From Onthophagus taurus (Eukaryota > Arthropoda > Insecta > Coleoptera > Scarabaeidae): a DNA stretch of 64,000 bases. This document shows positions 45,060 to 58,399 of this stretch, in pieces (position 1 is the stretch's first letter; the number at the start of each line of letters is the position of its first letter). The notes beneath the pieces are model-generated. The model made no database searches. It had not been told where the DNA came from and saw only the letters and a program-made list of their open reading frames with translations. The stretch covers positions 1,674,001 through 1,738,000 of the forward strand of contig NW_027248940.1 in the NCBI RefSeq assembly GCF_036711975.1, written 5' to 3'. The position numbers and the translations under genes were made by a program.

Positions 45060-48000
45060 AACCCCAAAATTTGAAAAAATCGTATCTCAGAAACTAATTG
45101 AGATATCTTCATGAAATAAGAAGCATTATGAAGCAAATTTAATCTACTTTCAAAGTGCCAAATATAATTTCTTCGTTTCCATAATTCTCGGAGATACGAT
45201 TTTTTTAATTCAATCGTGTCGTTATTGAGGTTAAATCGATGAAAATGTAATTAAATAAATTATATCTCAAGAACGAATTGAGATATTACGATGAAATAAA
45301 ATTCATTTTAAAACAAATTTAACAGATAATTCTTGTGTAGAAAATTATTTCTTTGTCTCATCAAATTTAGGTGTTATGATATTTTTAATTCACTTTTGAC
45401 AAGTTCAAATTATAAACACCAAATTTGAAAAAATCGTATCTCAGAAACTAGTTGAGATATCTTAATGAAATAAGAAGCATTATGAAGCAAATTTAATCTA
45501 CTTTCAACGTGTCGAATATAATTCCTTCGTTTTCATAATTCTCAGAGATACGATTTTTTTAATTCAACAGGGTCATTATTGAGTTTAAATCGATGTAATG
45601 CAATTAAATAAAGTGTATCTCAAGAACGAATTGAGATATTACGATGAAATAAAATTCATTTTAAAGCAAATTTAACTGATAATTATTGTGTAGAAAATTA
45701 TTTCTTTGTCTCATCAAATTTAGGTGTTATGATTTTTTTAATTCACTTTTGACAAGTTCAAATTATAAACCGCAAATTTCAAAAAATCGTATATCAGAAA
45801 CTAGGTGAGATATCTTAATGAAATAAGAAGCATTATGAAGCAAATTTAATCTACTTTCAAAGTGCCAAATATAATTTCTTCGTTTCCATAATTCTCGGCG
45901 ATCCAATTTTTTTAATTCAACCGAGTCGTTATTGAGGTTAAATCGTTGAAAACGCAATTAAATAAAGTGTATCTCAAGAACGAATTGAGATATTACGATG
46001 AAATAAAATTCATTTTAAAGCAAATTCAATTGATGATTATTGTGAAGAAAATTATTTCTTTGTCTTATCAAATTTAGGTGTTATGATTTTTTTAATTCAC
46101 TTTTGACAAGTTCAAATTATAAACCTCAAATTTCAAAAAATCGTATCTCAGAAACTAGGTGAGATATCCTAATGAAATAAGAAGCATTATGAAGCAAATT
46201 TAATCTACTTTCAAAGTGTCAAATATAATTTCTTCGTTTCCATAATTCTCGGCGATACGATTTGTTTTATTCAACCGGGTCATTATTGAGTTTAAATCGA
46301 TATAATGCAATTAAATAAAATGTAACTCAAGAACGAATTGAGATATTACGATGAAATAAAATTCATTTTAAAGCAAATTTAACTGATAATTATTGTGTAG
46401 AAAATTATTTCTTTGTCTCATCAAATTTTGTTGTTATAATTTTTTTAATTCACTTTTAACAAGTTCAAATTATAAACCTCAAATTTCAAAAAATCGTATC
46501 TCAGAAACTATGTGAGATATCTTAATGAAATAAGAAGCATTATGAAGCAAATTTAATCTACTTTCAACGTGTCGAATATAATTCCTTCGTTTTCATAATT
46601 CTCGGAGATACGATTTTTTTAATTCAACAGGGTCATTATTAAGTTTAAATCGATGTAATGCAATTAAACAAAGTGTATCTCAAGAACGAATTGAGATATT
46701 ACGATGAAATAAAATTCATTCTAAAGCAAATTTAACTGATAATTATTGTGTAGAAAATTATTTCTTTGTCTCATCAAATTTAGGTGTTATGATTTTTTAA
46801 TTCACTTTTGACAAGTTCAAATTATAAACACCAAATTTGAAAAAATCGTATCTCAGAAACTAATTGAGATATCGTAATGAAATAAGATGCATTATGGAGC
46901 AAATTTAATCTACTTTCAAAGTGCCAAATATAATTTCTTCGTTTCCATAATTCTCGGAGATACGATTTTTTAAATTCAATCGTGTCGTTATTGAGGTTAT
47001 ATCGATGAAAATGTAATTAAATAAATTATATCTCAAGAACGAATTGAGATATTACGATGAAATAAAATTCATTTTAAAGCAAATTTAACTGATAATTATT
47101 GTGCGGAAAATTATTTCTTTGTCTCATCAAATTTAGGTGTTATGATTTTTTTAATTTACTTTTGACAAGTTCAAATTATAAACACCAAATTTGAAAAAAT
47201 CGTATCTCAGAAACGAATTGAGATATTTTAATGAAATAAGAAGCATTATGGAGCAAATTTAATCTACTTTCAAAGTGCCAAATGTAATTTCTTCGTTTCC
47301 ATAATTCTCGGAGATACGATTTTTTTAATTCAACCGGGTCCTTATTGAGGTTAAATCGATGAAAATGTAATTAAATAAATTATATCTCAAGAACGAATTG
47401 AGATATTACGATGAAATAAAATTCATTTTAAAGCAAATTTAACTGATAATTATTGTGCGGAAAATTATTACTTTGTCTCATCAAATTTAGGTGTTATGAT
47501 TTTTTTAATTTACTTTTGACAAGTTCAAATTATAAACACCAAATTTGAAAAAATCGTATCTCAGAAACTAATTGAGATATGGTAATGAAATAACATGCAT
47601 TATGGAGCAAATTTAATCTACTTTCAAAGTGCCAAATATAATTTCTTCGTTTCCATAATTCTCGGAGATACGATTTTTTAAATTCAATCGTGTCGTTATT
47701 GAGGTTATATCGATGAAAATGTAATTAAATAAATTATATCTCAAGAACGAATTGAGATATTACGATGAAATAAAATTCATTTTAAAGCAAATTTAACTGA
47801 TAATTATTGTGCGGAAAATTATTTCTTTGTCTCATCAAATTTAGGTGTTATGATTTTTTTAATTTACTTTTGACAAGTTCAAATTATAAACACCAAATTT
47901 GAAAAAATCGTATCTCAGAAACTAATTGAGATATCGTAATGAAATAACATGCATTATGGAGCAAATTTAATCTACTTTCAAAGTGCCAAATATAATTTCT

Positions 48001-50963
48001 TCGTTTCCATAATTCTCGGAGATACGATTTTTTAAATTCAATCGTGTCGTTATTGAGTTTAAATCGATGTAATGCAATTAAATAAAGTGTATCTCAAGAA
48101 CGAATTGAGATATTACGATTAAATAAAATTCATTTTAAAACAAATTTAACAGATAATTCTTGTGTAGAAAATTATTTCTTTGTCTCATCAAATTTAGGTG
48201 TTATGATATTTTTAATTCACTTTTGACAAGTTCAAATTATAAACACCAAATTTGAAAAAATCGTATCTCAGAAACTAGTTGAGATATCTTAATGAAATAA
48301 GAAGCATTATGAAGCAAATTTAATCTACTTTCAACGTGTCGAATATAATTTCTTCGTTTCCATAATTCTCGGAGATACGATTTTTTAAATTCAATCGTGT
48401 CGTTATTGAGGTTATATCGATGAAAATGTAATTAAATAAATTATATCTCAAGAACGAATTGAGATATTACGATGAAATAAAATTCATTTTAAAGCAAATT
48501 TAACTGATAATTATTGTGTAGAAAATTATTTCTTTGTCTCATCAAATTTATTTGTTATGATTTTTTTAATTCACTTTTGACAAGTTCAAATTATAAACCT
48601 CAAATTACAAAAAATCGTATCTCAGAAACTAGGTGAGATATCTTAATGAAATAAGAAGCATTATGAAGCAAATTTAATCTACTTTCAACGTGTCAAATAT
48701 AATTTCTTCGTTTCCATAATTCTCGGCGATCCGATTTTTTTAATTCAACCGAGTCGTTATTGAGGTTAAATCGTTGAAAACGCAATTAAATAAATTGTAT
48801 CTTAAGAGCGAATTGAGATATTACGATGAAATAAAATTCATTTTAAAGCAAATTTAACTGATAATTATTGTGTAGAAAAATTATTTCTTCGTCTCATCAA
48901 ATTTAGGTGTTATGATTTTTTTAATTCACTTTTGACAAGTTCAAATTATAAACACCAAATTTGAAAAAATCGTATCTCAGAAACTAGTTGAGATATCTTA
49001 ATGAAATAAGAAGTATTATGAAGCAAATTTAATCTACTTTCAACGTGTCGAATATAATTCCTTCGCTTTTATAATTCTCGGAGATACGATTTTTTTAATT
49101 CCACAAGGTCATTATTGAGTTTAAATCGATATAATGCAATTAAACAAAGTGTATCTCAAGAACGAATTGAGATATTACGATGAAATAAAATTCGTTTTAA
49201 AGCAAATTTAACTGATAATTATTGTGTAGAAAATTATTTCTTTGTCTCATCAAATTTAGGTGTTATGATTTTTTAATTCACTTTTGACAAGTTCAAATTA
49301 TAAACACCAAATTTGAAAAAATCGTATCTCAGAAACTAATTGAGATATCGTAATGAAATAAGAAGCATTATGGAGCAAATTTAATCTACTTTCAAAGTGC
49401 CAAATGTAATTTCTTCGTTTAGATAATTCTCGGAGATACGATTTTTTTAATTCAACCGGGTCCTTATTGAGGTTAAAACGATGAAAATGTAATTAAATAA
49501 ATTATATCTCAAGAACGAATTGAGATATTGCGATGAAATAAAATTCATTTTAAAGCAAATTTAACTGATAATTATTGTGCGGAAAATTATTTCTTTGTCT
49601 CATCAAATTTAGGTGTTATGATTTTTTTAATTTACTTTTGACAAGTTCAAATTATAAACACCAAATTTGAAAAAATCGTATCTCAGAAACTAATTGAGAT
49701 ATCGTAATGAAATAACATGCATTATGGAGCAAATTTAATCTACTTTCAAAGTGCCAAATATAATTTCTTCGTTTCCATAATTCTCGGAGATACGATTTTT
49801 TAAATTCAATCGTGTCGTTATTGAGGTTATATCGATGAAAATGTAATTAAATAAATTATATCTCAAGAACGAATTGAGATATTACGATGAAATAAAATTC
49901 ATTTTAAAGCAAATTTAACTGATAATTATTGTGTAGAAAATTATTTCTTTGTCTCATCAAATTTATTTGTTATGATTTTTTTAATTCACTTTTGACAAGT
50001 TCAAATTATAAACCTCAAATTACAAAAAATCGTATCTCAGAAACTAGGTGAGATATCTTAATGAAATAAGAAGCATTATGAAGCAAATTTAATCTACTTT
50101 CAACGTGTCAAATATAATTTCTTCGTTTCCATAATTCTCGGCGATCCGATTTTTTTAATTCAACCGAGTCGTTATTGAGGTTAAATCGTTGAAAACGCAA
50201 TTAAATAAATTGTATCTTAAGAGCGAATTGAGATATTACGATGAAATAAAATTCATTTTAAAGCAAATTTAACTGATAATTATTGTGTAGAAAATTATTT
50301 CTTTGTCTCATCAAATTTAGGTGTTATGATTTTTTAATTCACTTTTGACAAGTTCAAATTATAAACACCAAATTTGAAAAAATCGTATCTCAGAAACTAA
50401 TTGAGATATCGTAATGAAATAAGAAGCATTATGGAGCAAATTTAATCTACTTTCAAAGTGCCAAATATAATTTCTTCGTTTCCATAATTCTCGGAGATAC
50501 GATTTTTTTAATTCAATCGTGTCGTTATTGAGGTTAAATCGATGAAAATGTAATTAAATAAATTATATCTCAAGAACGAATTGAGATATTACGATGAAAT
50601 AAAATTCATTTTAAAGCAAATTTAACTGATAATTATTGTGTAGAAAATTATTTCTTTGTCTCATCAAATTTTGTTGGTATAATTTTTTTAATTCACTTTT
50701 AACAAGTTCAAATTAAAAACAACAAATTTGAAAAAATCGTATCTCGAAAACGAATTGAGATATTTTAATGAAATAAGAAGCATTATGGAGCAAATTTAAT
50801 CTACTTTCAAAGTGCCAAATGTAATTTCTTCGTTTCCATAATTCTCGGAGATACGATTTTTTTAATTCAACCGGGTCCTTATTGAGGTTAAATCGATGAA
50901 AATGTAATTAAATAAATTATATCTCAAGAACGAATTGAGATATTACGATGAAATAAAATTCAT
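45060..50963 (+). repeat. Sat5 array 1, about 17 dimers of 354 bp
   Basis: ATCGTATCTCAGAAACTA recurs near 45080, 45434, 45787, 46140, 46491 and 46845, a period of about 354 bp. Each unit is two diverged halves of about 177 bp, one with GCATTATGAAGCAAATTTAA and the other with AATTCATTTTAAAGCAAATTTAA. The first half is bounded by AAAAAATCGTATCTC and its inverse GAGATACGATTTTTT. A larger repeat of four dimers is visible (48412-48860 against 49826-50240). The array ends abruptly at about 50963. Confidence 0.96.
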
Positions 50964-51369
50964 GATGACGATGTGTTTTAAATTGATCAATTTTTAGGCT
51001 TTGTTAAAGAAATTCTTTTCTCCTCAATTTTTTACATCAATTTATAAACTCCGATATGGTCTCGAAGCAGACACTTTAAGCTATACTAATTTCGTGCATA
51101 AATTATTTATTAACTCCCATTAACACAGCAGATACGATTTTATTAATTCTTGTATTTTTAAAGATTTGTTCTAAATAGATCTATATCTTGATCTGGGAAG
51201 ATGAAACCATGATACTAAGTTATTCAATTTTTGTCGAAATATCTTCGCCCAAAATTGAGGTTATCGTAAGTATTTACAAATAAATTTCATATCTACCATC
51301 TAATTTTCATTGCCATGATCGACTATAAATACCAGAAAAATTTAAAGGGAATTGTTGATTTTACCTACA
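50964..51369. promoter_or_regulatory. Upstream region of the DM9-like gene, with a Sat1-like vestige
   Basis: Includes a single stretch near 51115-51150 (CATTAACACAGCAGATACGA) that matches the Sat1 landmark. It also holds the block shared with 44895-44990. The core promoter is at its right end. Confidence 0.55.
51324..51331 (+). promoter_or_regulatory. TATA box of the DM9-like gene
   Basis: TATAAATA lies 46 bp before the first ATG, so transcription should start near 51354 with a very short leader. Confidence 0.65.
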
Positions 51370-52088
51370 ATGTTGCCACGAAACATGTTTACTTGGGTAA
51401 TTTTTTTATTATTCGCAACAGCAGTTCTTGCAACTGGTAAGTTTTATTTCGATTTAACACATTTTTATATATAATTTTTTTTTAATATTAAGAGCCTTTT
51501 TATTGGAGACTTTACAACGGAGAAATTCCCAGTGATGCTATTTCTACTGAAGATTCAAACGTGTTTATTGGTCGTGTGGGTGTATGCTACAGTACGATAC
51601 ATCATTAATTAATATATAATCTATTAACAACACCTCTTTATCTTTAGATGCGGAAGAACAAATCAACCTCCTCAATTTTTACCCAGCCACACTCAATGCG
51701 ACATCTCAAACAGCCACAACCGCTATATTAGCCAAGAAAGCTGTTATTAGCAACGTAAACGCCATTATGGTAATACAAATATAACTAAGTTATAGTTTCT
51801 GGCTCAATTTAATGATTAATTTAGGTCTTATGTTCACCAAAACCAACTCGTTTAAAATGGAAATATGTTAACATTGCATCTGTGCAAGGAGATTTCTTGA
51901 ATAATCTGGTTCGAGCGGGTTATTACAGCGATGTTTATAGGTATGTTGGAAAAGTGTTCCACGACAACCAATGGAAAATCTCAACAGTGTATCAATACGG
52001 ACACAAATGGGCAGGATTAAGGCTTTGGCATAATAAGAGTGGAGATGGATTTACTGTAAACGATTTTCAAATTTTAATGTACGACTAA
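51370..52088 (+). CDS. Secreted DM9-like (DUF3421) protein, four exons
   Basis: Exons are 51370-51436, 51493-51579, 51648-51769 and 51825-52088, joined in frame by GT-AG introns to give 179 residues. A second in-frame ATG lies 15 bp into exon 1. The N-terminus (MFTWVIFLLFATAVLA region) is a signal peptide. Exon 2 begins the mature protein with FYWRLYNGEIPSDAI and VFIGRV, which resemble the first strand pair of a DM9 repeat (W, GxxPxxA, YVGR). Exon 4 has YRYVGKV, AGLRLWHNK and a final NDFQILMYD, matching the second repeat and its YEVL-like end. DM9 proteins are small mannose-binding lectin-type proteins, some immune-related in arthropods. The donor of exon 2 (GTGTAT) is weak. The gene sits alone between two inverted Sat5 arrays. 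Confidence 0.65.
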
Positions 52089-52120
52089 ATTAAGGAAAAT
52101 TACAAATTTATTCTTGTACC

Positions 52121-52126
52121 AATAAA
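52121..52126 (+). terminator. Poly(A) signal of the DM9-like gene
   Basis: AATAAA lies 33 bp after the stop. Sat5 array 2 begins within the next bases, so the cleavage site and any downstream U/GU element must lie in satellite sequence. Confidence 0.7.
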
Positions 52127-55100
52127 ATTAGATTAAATTTGCTCCATAATGCTTCTTATTTCATTAAGATATCTCAATTCGTTTTCGAGATACGATTTTT
52201 TCAAATTTGTTGTTTTTAATTTGAACTTGTTAAAAGTGAATTAAAAAAATCACAACAACAAAATTTGATGATACAAAGAAATAATTTTCTGCCCAATAAT
52301 TATCTGTTAAATTTGCTTTAAAATGAATTTTATTTCATCGTAATATCTCAATTCGTTCTCGAGATATAGTTTATTTAATTACATTTTCATCGATTTAACC
52401 TCAATAACGACACGATTGAATTAAAAAAATCGTATCTCCGAGAATTATGGAAAAGAAGAAATTATATTTGGCACTTTGAAAGTAGATTAAATTTGCTCCA
52501 TAATGCTTCTTATTTCATTAAGATATCTCAATTCGTTTTCGAGATACGATTTTTTCAAATTTGTTGTTTTTAATTTGAACTTGTTAAAAGTGAATTAAAA
52601 AAAATCATAACAACAAAATTTGATGATACAAAGAAATAATTTTCTGCCCAATAATTATCAGTTAAATTTGCTTTAAAATGAATTTTATTTCATCGTAATA
52701 TCTCAATTCGTTCTTGAGATATAATTTATTTAATTACATTTTCATCGATTTAACCTCAATAACGACACGATTGAATTAAAAAAATCGTATCTCCGAGAAT
52801 TATGGAAACGAAGAAATTATATTTGGCACTTTGAAAGTAGATTAAATTTGCTCCATAATGCTTCTTATTTCATTAAGATATCTCAATTCGTTTTCAAGAT
52901 ACGATTTTTTCAAATTTGTTGTTTTTAATTTGAACTTGTTAAAAGTGAATTTAAAAAATCACAACAACAAAATTTGATGATACAAAGAAATAATTTTCTG
53001 CATAATAATTATCTGCTAAATTTGCTTTAAAATGAATTTTATTTCATCGTAATATCTCAATTCGTTTTCGAGATACGATTTTTTCAAATTTGTTGTTTTT
53101 AATTTGAACTTGTTAAAAGTGAATTAAAAAAATCACAACAACAAAATTTGATGAGACAAAGAAATAATTTTCTATACAGTAATTATCAGTTAAATTTGCT
53201 TTAAAATGAATTTTATTTCATCGTAATATCTCAATTCGTTCTTGAGATATAATTTATTTAATTTCATTTTCATCGATTTAACCTCAATAACGACACGATT
53301 GAATTAAAAAAATCGTATCTCCGAGAATTATGGAAACGAAGAAATTATATTTGGCACTTTGAAAGTAGATTAAATTTGCTCCATAATGCTTCTTATTTCA
53401 TTAAGATATCTCAATTCGTTTTCGAGATACGATTTTTTCAAATTTGTTGTTTTTAATTTGAACTTGTTAAAAGTGAATTAAAAAAATCACAACAACAAAA
53501 TTTGATGATACAAAGAAATAATTTTCTGCACAATAATTATCTGCTAAATTTGCTTTAAAATGAATTTTATTTCATCGTAATATCTCAATTCGTTCTCGAG
53601 ATATAGTTTATTTAATTACATTTTCATCGATTTAACCTCAATAACGACACGATTGAATTAAAAAAATCGCATCTCCGAGAATTATGGAAACGAAGAAATT
53701 ATATTTGGCACTTTGAAAGTAGATTAAATTTGCTCCATAATGCTTCTTATTTCATTAAGATATCTCAATTCGTTTTCGAGATACGATTTTTTCAAATTTG
53801 TTGTTTTTAATTTGAACTTGTTAAAAGTGAATTAAAAAAATTATAACAACAAAATTTGATGAGACAAAGAAATAATTTTCTACACAATAATTATCAGTTA
53901 AATTTGCTTTAAAATGAATTTTATTTCATCGTAATATCTCAATTCGTTCTTGAGATATAAATTATTTAATTACATTTTCATCGATTTAACCTCAATAACG
54001 ACACGATTGAATTAAAAAAATCGTATCTCCGAGAATTATGGAAACGAAGAAATTATATTTGGCACTTTGAAAGTAGATTAAATTTGCTTCATAATGCTTC
54101 TTATTTCATTAAGATATCTCAATTCGTTTTCGAGATACCATTTTTTCAAATTTGTTGTTTTTAATTTGAACTTGTTAAAAGTGAATTAAAAAAATTATAA
54201 CAACAAAATTTGATGAGACAAAGAAATAATTTTCTACACAATAATTATCAGTTAAATTTGCTTTAAAATGAATTTTATTTCATCGTAATATCTCAATTCG
54301 TTCTTGAGATATAATTTATTTAATTACATTTTCATCGATTTAACCTCAATAACGACACGATTGAATTAAAAAAATCGTATCTCCAAGAATTATGGAAACG
54401 AAGAAATTATATTTGGCACTTTGAAAGTAGATTAAATTTGCTCCATAATGCTTCTTATTTCATTAAGACATCTCAATTCGTTTTCGAGACACGATTTTTT
54501 CTAATTTGTTGTTTTTAATTTGAACTTGTTAAAAGTGAATTAAAAAAATCACAACAACAAAATTTGATGATACAAAGAAATAATTTTCTGCACAATAATT
54601 ATCTGCTAAATTTGCTTTAAAATGAATTTTATTTCATCGTAATATCTCAATTCGTTCTTGAGATATAATTTATTTAATTACATTTTCATCGATTTAATCT
54701 CAATAACGACACGATTGAATTAAAAAAATCGTATCTCCGAGAATTATGGAAACGAAGAAATTATATTTGGCACTTTGAAAGTAGATTAAATTTGCTCCAT
54801 AATGCTTCTTATTTTATTAAGATATCTCAATTCGTTTTCGAGATACGATTTTTTCGAATTTGTTGCTTTTAATTTGAACGTGTTAAAAGTGAATTAAAAA
54901 AATTATAACAACAAAATTTGATGATACAAAGAAATAATTTTCTGCACAATAATTATCTGCTAAATTTGCTTTAAAATGAATTTTATTTCATCGTAATATC
55001 TCAATTCGTTCTTGAGATATAATTTATTTAATTACATTTTCATCGGTTTAACCTCAATAACGACACGATTGAATTTAAAAAATCGTATCTCCGAGAATTA

Positions 55101-58100
55101 TGGAAACGAAGAAATTATATTTGGCACTTTGAAAGTAGATTAAATTTGCTCCATAATGCTTCTTATTTCATTAAAATATCTCAATTAGTTTTCGAGATAC
55201 GATTTTTTCAAATTTGTTGTTTTTAATTTGAACTTGTTAAAAGTGAATTAAAAAAATTATAACAACAAAATTTGATGAGACAAAGAAATAATTTTCTACA
55301 CAATAATTATCAGTTAAATTTGCTTTAAAATGAATTTTATTTCATCGTAATATCTCAATTCGTTCTTGAGATATAATTTATTTAATTACATTTTCATCGA
55401 TTTAACCTCAATAACGACACGGTTGAATTAAAAAAATCGTATCTCCGAGAATTATGGAAACGAAGAAATTATATTTGGCACTTTGAAAGTAGATTAAATT
55501 TGCTCCATAATGCTTCTTATTTCATTAAGATATCTCAATTCGTTTTCGAGATACGATTTTTTCAAATTTGTTGTTTTTAATTTGAACTTGTTAAAAGTGA
55601 ATTAAAAAAATTATAACAACAAAATTTGATGAGACAAAGAAATAATTTTCTGCACAATAATTTTCAGTTAAATTTGCTTTAAAATGAATTTTATTTCATC
55701 GTAATATCTCAATTCGTTCTTGAGATATAATTTATTTAATTACATTTTCATCGATTTAACCTCAATAACGACACGGTTGAATTAAAAAAATCGTATCTCC
55801 GAGAATTATGGAAACGAAGAAATTATATTTGGCACTTTGAAAGTAGATTAAATTTGCTCCATAATGCTTCTTATTTCATTAAGATATCTCAATTCGTTTT
55901 CGAGATACGATTTTTTCAAATTTGTTGTTTTTAATTTGAACTTGTTAAAAGTGAATTAAAAAAATTATAACAACAAAATTTGATGAGACAAAGAAATAAT
56001 TTTCTACACAATAATTATCAGTTAAATTTGCTTTAAAATGAATTTTATTTCATCGTAATATCTCAATTCGTTCTTGAGATATAATTTATTTAATTACATT
56101 TTCATCGATTTAACCTCAATAACGACACGGTTGAATTAAAAAAATCGTATCTCCGAGAATTATGGAAACGAAGAAATTATATTTGGCACTTTGAAAGTAG
56201 ATTAAATTTGCTCCATAATGCTTCTTATTTCATTAAGATATCTCAATTCGTTTTCGAGATACGATTTTTTCAAATTTGTTGTTTTTAATTTGAACTTGTT
56301 AAAAGTGAATTAAAAAAATTATAACAACAAAATTTGATGAGACAAAGAAATAATTTTCTACACAATAATTATCAGTTAAATTTGCTTTAAAATGAATTTT
56401 ATTTCATCGTAATATCTCAATTCGTTCTTGAGATATAATTTATTTAATTACATTTTCATCGATTTAACCTCAATAACGACACGGTTGAATTAAAAAAATC
56501 GTATCTCCGAGAATTATGGAAACGAAGAAATTATATTTGGCACTTTGAAAGTAGATTAAATTTGCTCCATAATGCTTCTTATTTCATTAAGATATCTCAA
56601 TTCGTTTTCGAGATACGATTTTTTCAAATTTGTTGTTTTTAATTTGAACTTGTTAAAAGTGAATTAAAAAAATTATAACAACAAAATTTGATGAGACAAA
56701 GAAATAATTATCTACACAACAATTATCAGTTAAATTTGCTTTAAAATGAATTTTATTTCATCGTAATATCTCAATTCGTTCTTGAGATATAATTTATTTA
56801 ATTTCATTTTCATCGATTTAACCTCAATAACGACACGATTGAATTAAAAAAATCGTATATCCGAGAATTATGGAAACGAAGAAATTATATTTGGCACTTT
56901 GAAAGTAGATTAAATTTGCTCCATAATGCTTCTTATTTCATTAAGATATCTCAATTCGTTTTCGAGATACGATTTTTTCAAATTTGTTGTTTTTAATTTG
57001 AACTTGTTTAAAGTGAATTAAAAAAATTATAACAACAAAATTTGATGAGACAAAGAAATAATTTTCTACACAGTAATTATCAGTTAAATTTGCTTTAAAA
57101 TGAATTTTATTTCATCGTAATATCTCAATTCGTTCTTGAGATATAATTTATTTAATTACATTTTCATCGATTTAACCTCAATAACGACACGGTTGAATTA
57201 AAAAAATCGTATCTCCGAGAATTATGGAAACGAAGAAATTATATTTGGCACTTTGAAAGTAGATTAAATTTGCTCCATAATGCTTCTTATTTCATTAAGA
57301 TATCTCAATTCGTTTTCGAGATACGATTTTTTCAAATTTGTTGTTTTTAATTTGAACTTGTTAAAAGTGAATTAAAAAAATTATAACAACAAAATTTGAT
57401 GAGACAAAGAAATAATTTTCTACACAATAATTATCAGTTAAATTTGCTTTAAAATGAATTTTATTTCATCGTAATATCTCAATTCGTTCTTGAGATATAA
57501 TTTATTTAATTACATTTTCATCGATTTAACCTCAATAACGACACGGTTGAATTAAAAAAATCGTATCTCCGAGAATTATGGAAACGAAGAAATTATATTT
57601 GGCACTTTGAAAGTAGATTAAATTTGCTCCATAATGCTTCTTATTTCATTAAGATATCTCAATTCGTTTTCGAGATACGATTTTTTCAAATTTGTTGTTT
57701 TTAATTTGAACTTGTTAAAAGTGAATTAAAAAAATTATAACAACAAAATTTGATGAGACAAAGAAATAATTATCTACACAACAATTATCAGTTAAATTTG
57801 CTTTAAAATGAATTTTATTTCATCGTAATATCTCAATTCGTTCTTGAGATATAATTTATTTAATTTCATTTTCATCGATTTAACCTCAATAACGACACGA
57901 TTGAATTAAAAAAATCGTATATCCGAGAATTATGGAAACGAAGAAATTATATTTGGCACTTTGAAAGTAGATTAAATTTGCTCCATAATGCTTCTTATTT
58001 CATTAAGATATCTCAATTCGTTTTCGAGATACGATTTTTTCAAATTTGTTGTTTTTAATTTGAACTTGTTTAAAGTGAATTAAAAAAATTATAACAACAA

Positions 58101-58270
58101 AATTTGATGAGACAAAGAAATAATTTTCTACACAGTAATTATCAGTTAAATTTGCTTTAAAATGAATTTTATTTCATCGTAAAATCTCAATTCGTTCTTG
58201 AGATACAATTTATTTAATTACATTTTCATCGATTGAATTAAAAAAATCGTATCTGCCAGAATTATGGAAA
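52127..58270 (-). repeat. Sat5 array 2, inverted, about 17 dimers of 354 bp
   Basis: Reverse complement of the Sat5 unit. Landmark TTTCGAGATACGATTTTTTC recurs near 52183, 52537 and 52895. A half-unit hybrid near 53040-53080 breaks the 354 bp rhythm. Its subtype differs from array 1: it has TTGTTGTTTTTAATTTGAAC where array 1 has the equivalent of GTTCAAATTATAAACACC. A repeat of three dimers is visible (private variant ATCTACACAACAATTATC at 56709 and 57773). Units become degenerate from 58190 to about 58400. Confidence 0.96.
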
Positions 58271-58399
58271 CGAAGGAATTATATTTAAAAAATTAAGAAA
58301 TAATTTTAGGCACACCAAGTCTATATTAAATTTCCTTTAAAAGGCTTCTTAATTCATTTCGATATCTCATTTAGTTCTTGAGATATGAATTTTCTTAAT

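Noticed and set aside
45763..45957. 64-residue - strand frame
   Set aside because: It is inside one Sat5 unit. Other units have stops in the same frame, so it is not conserved as coding.
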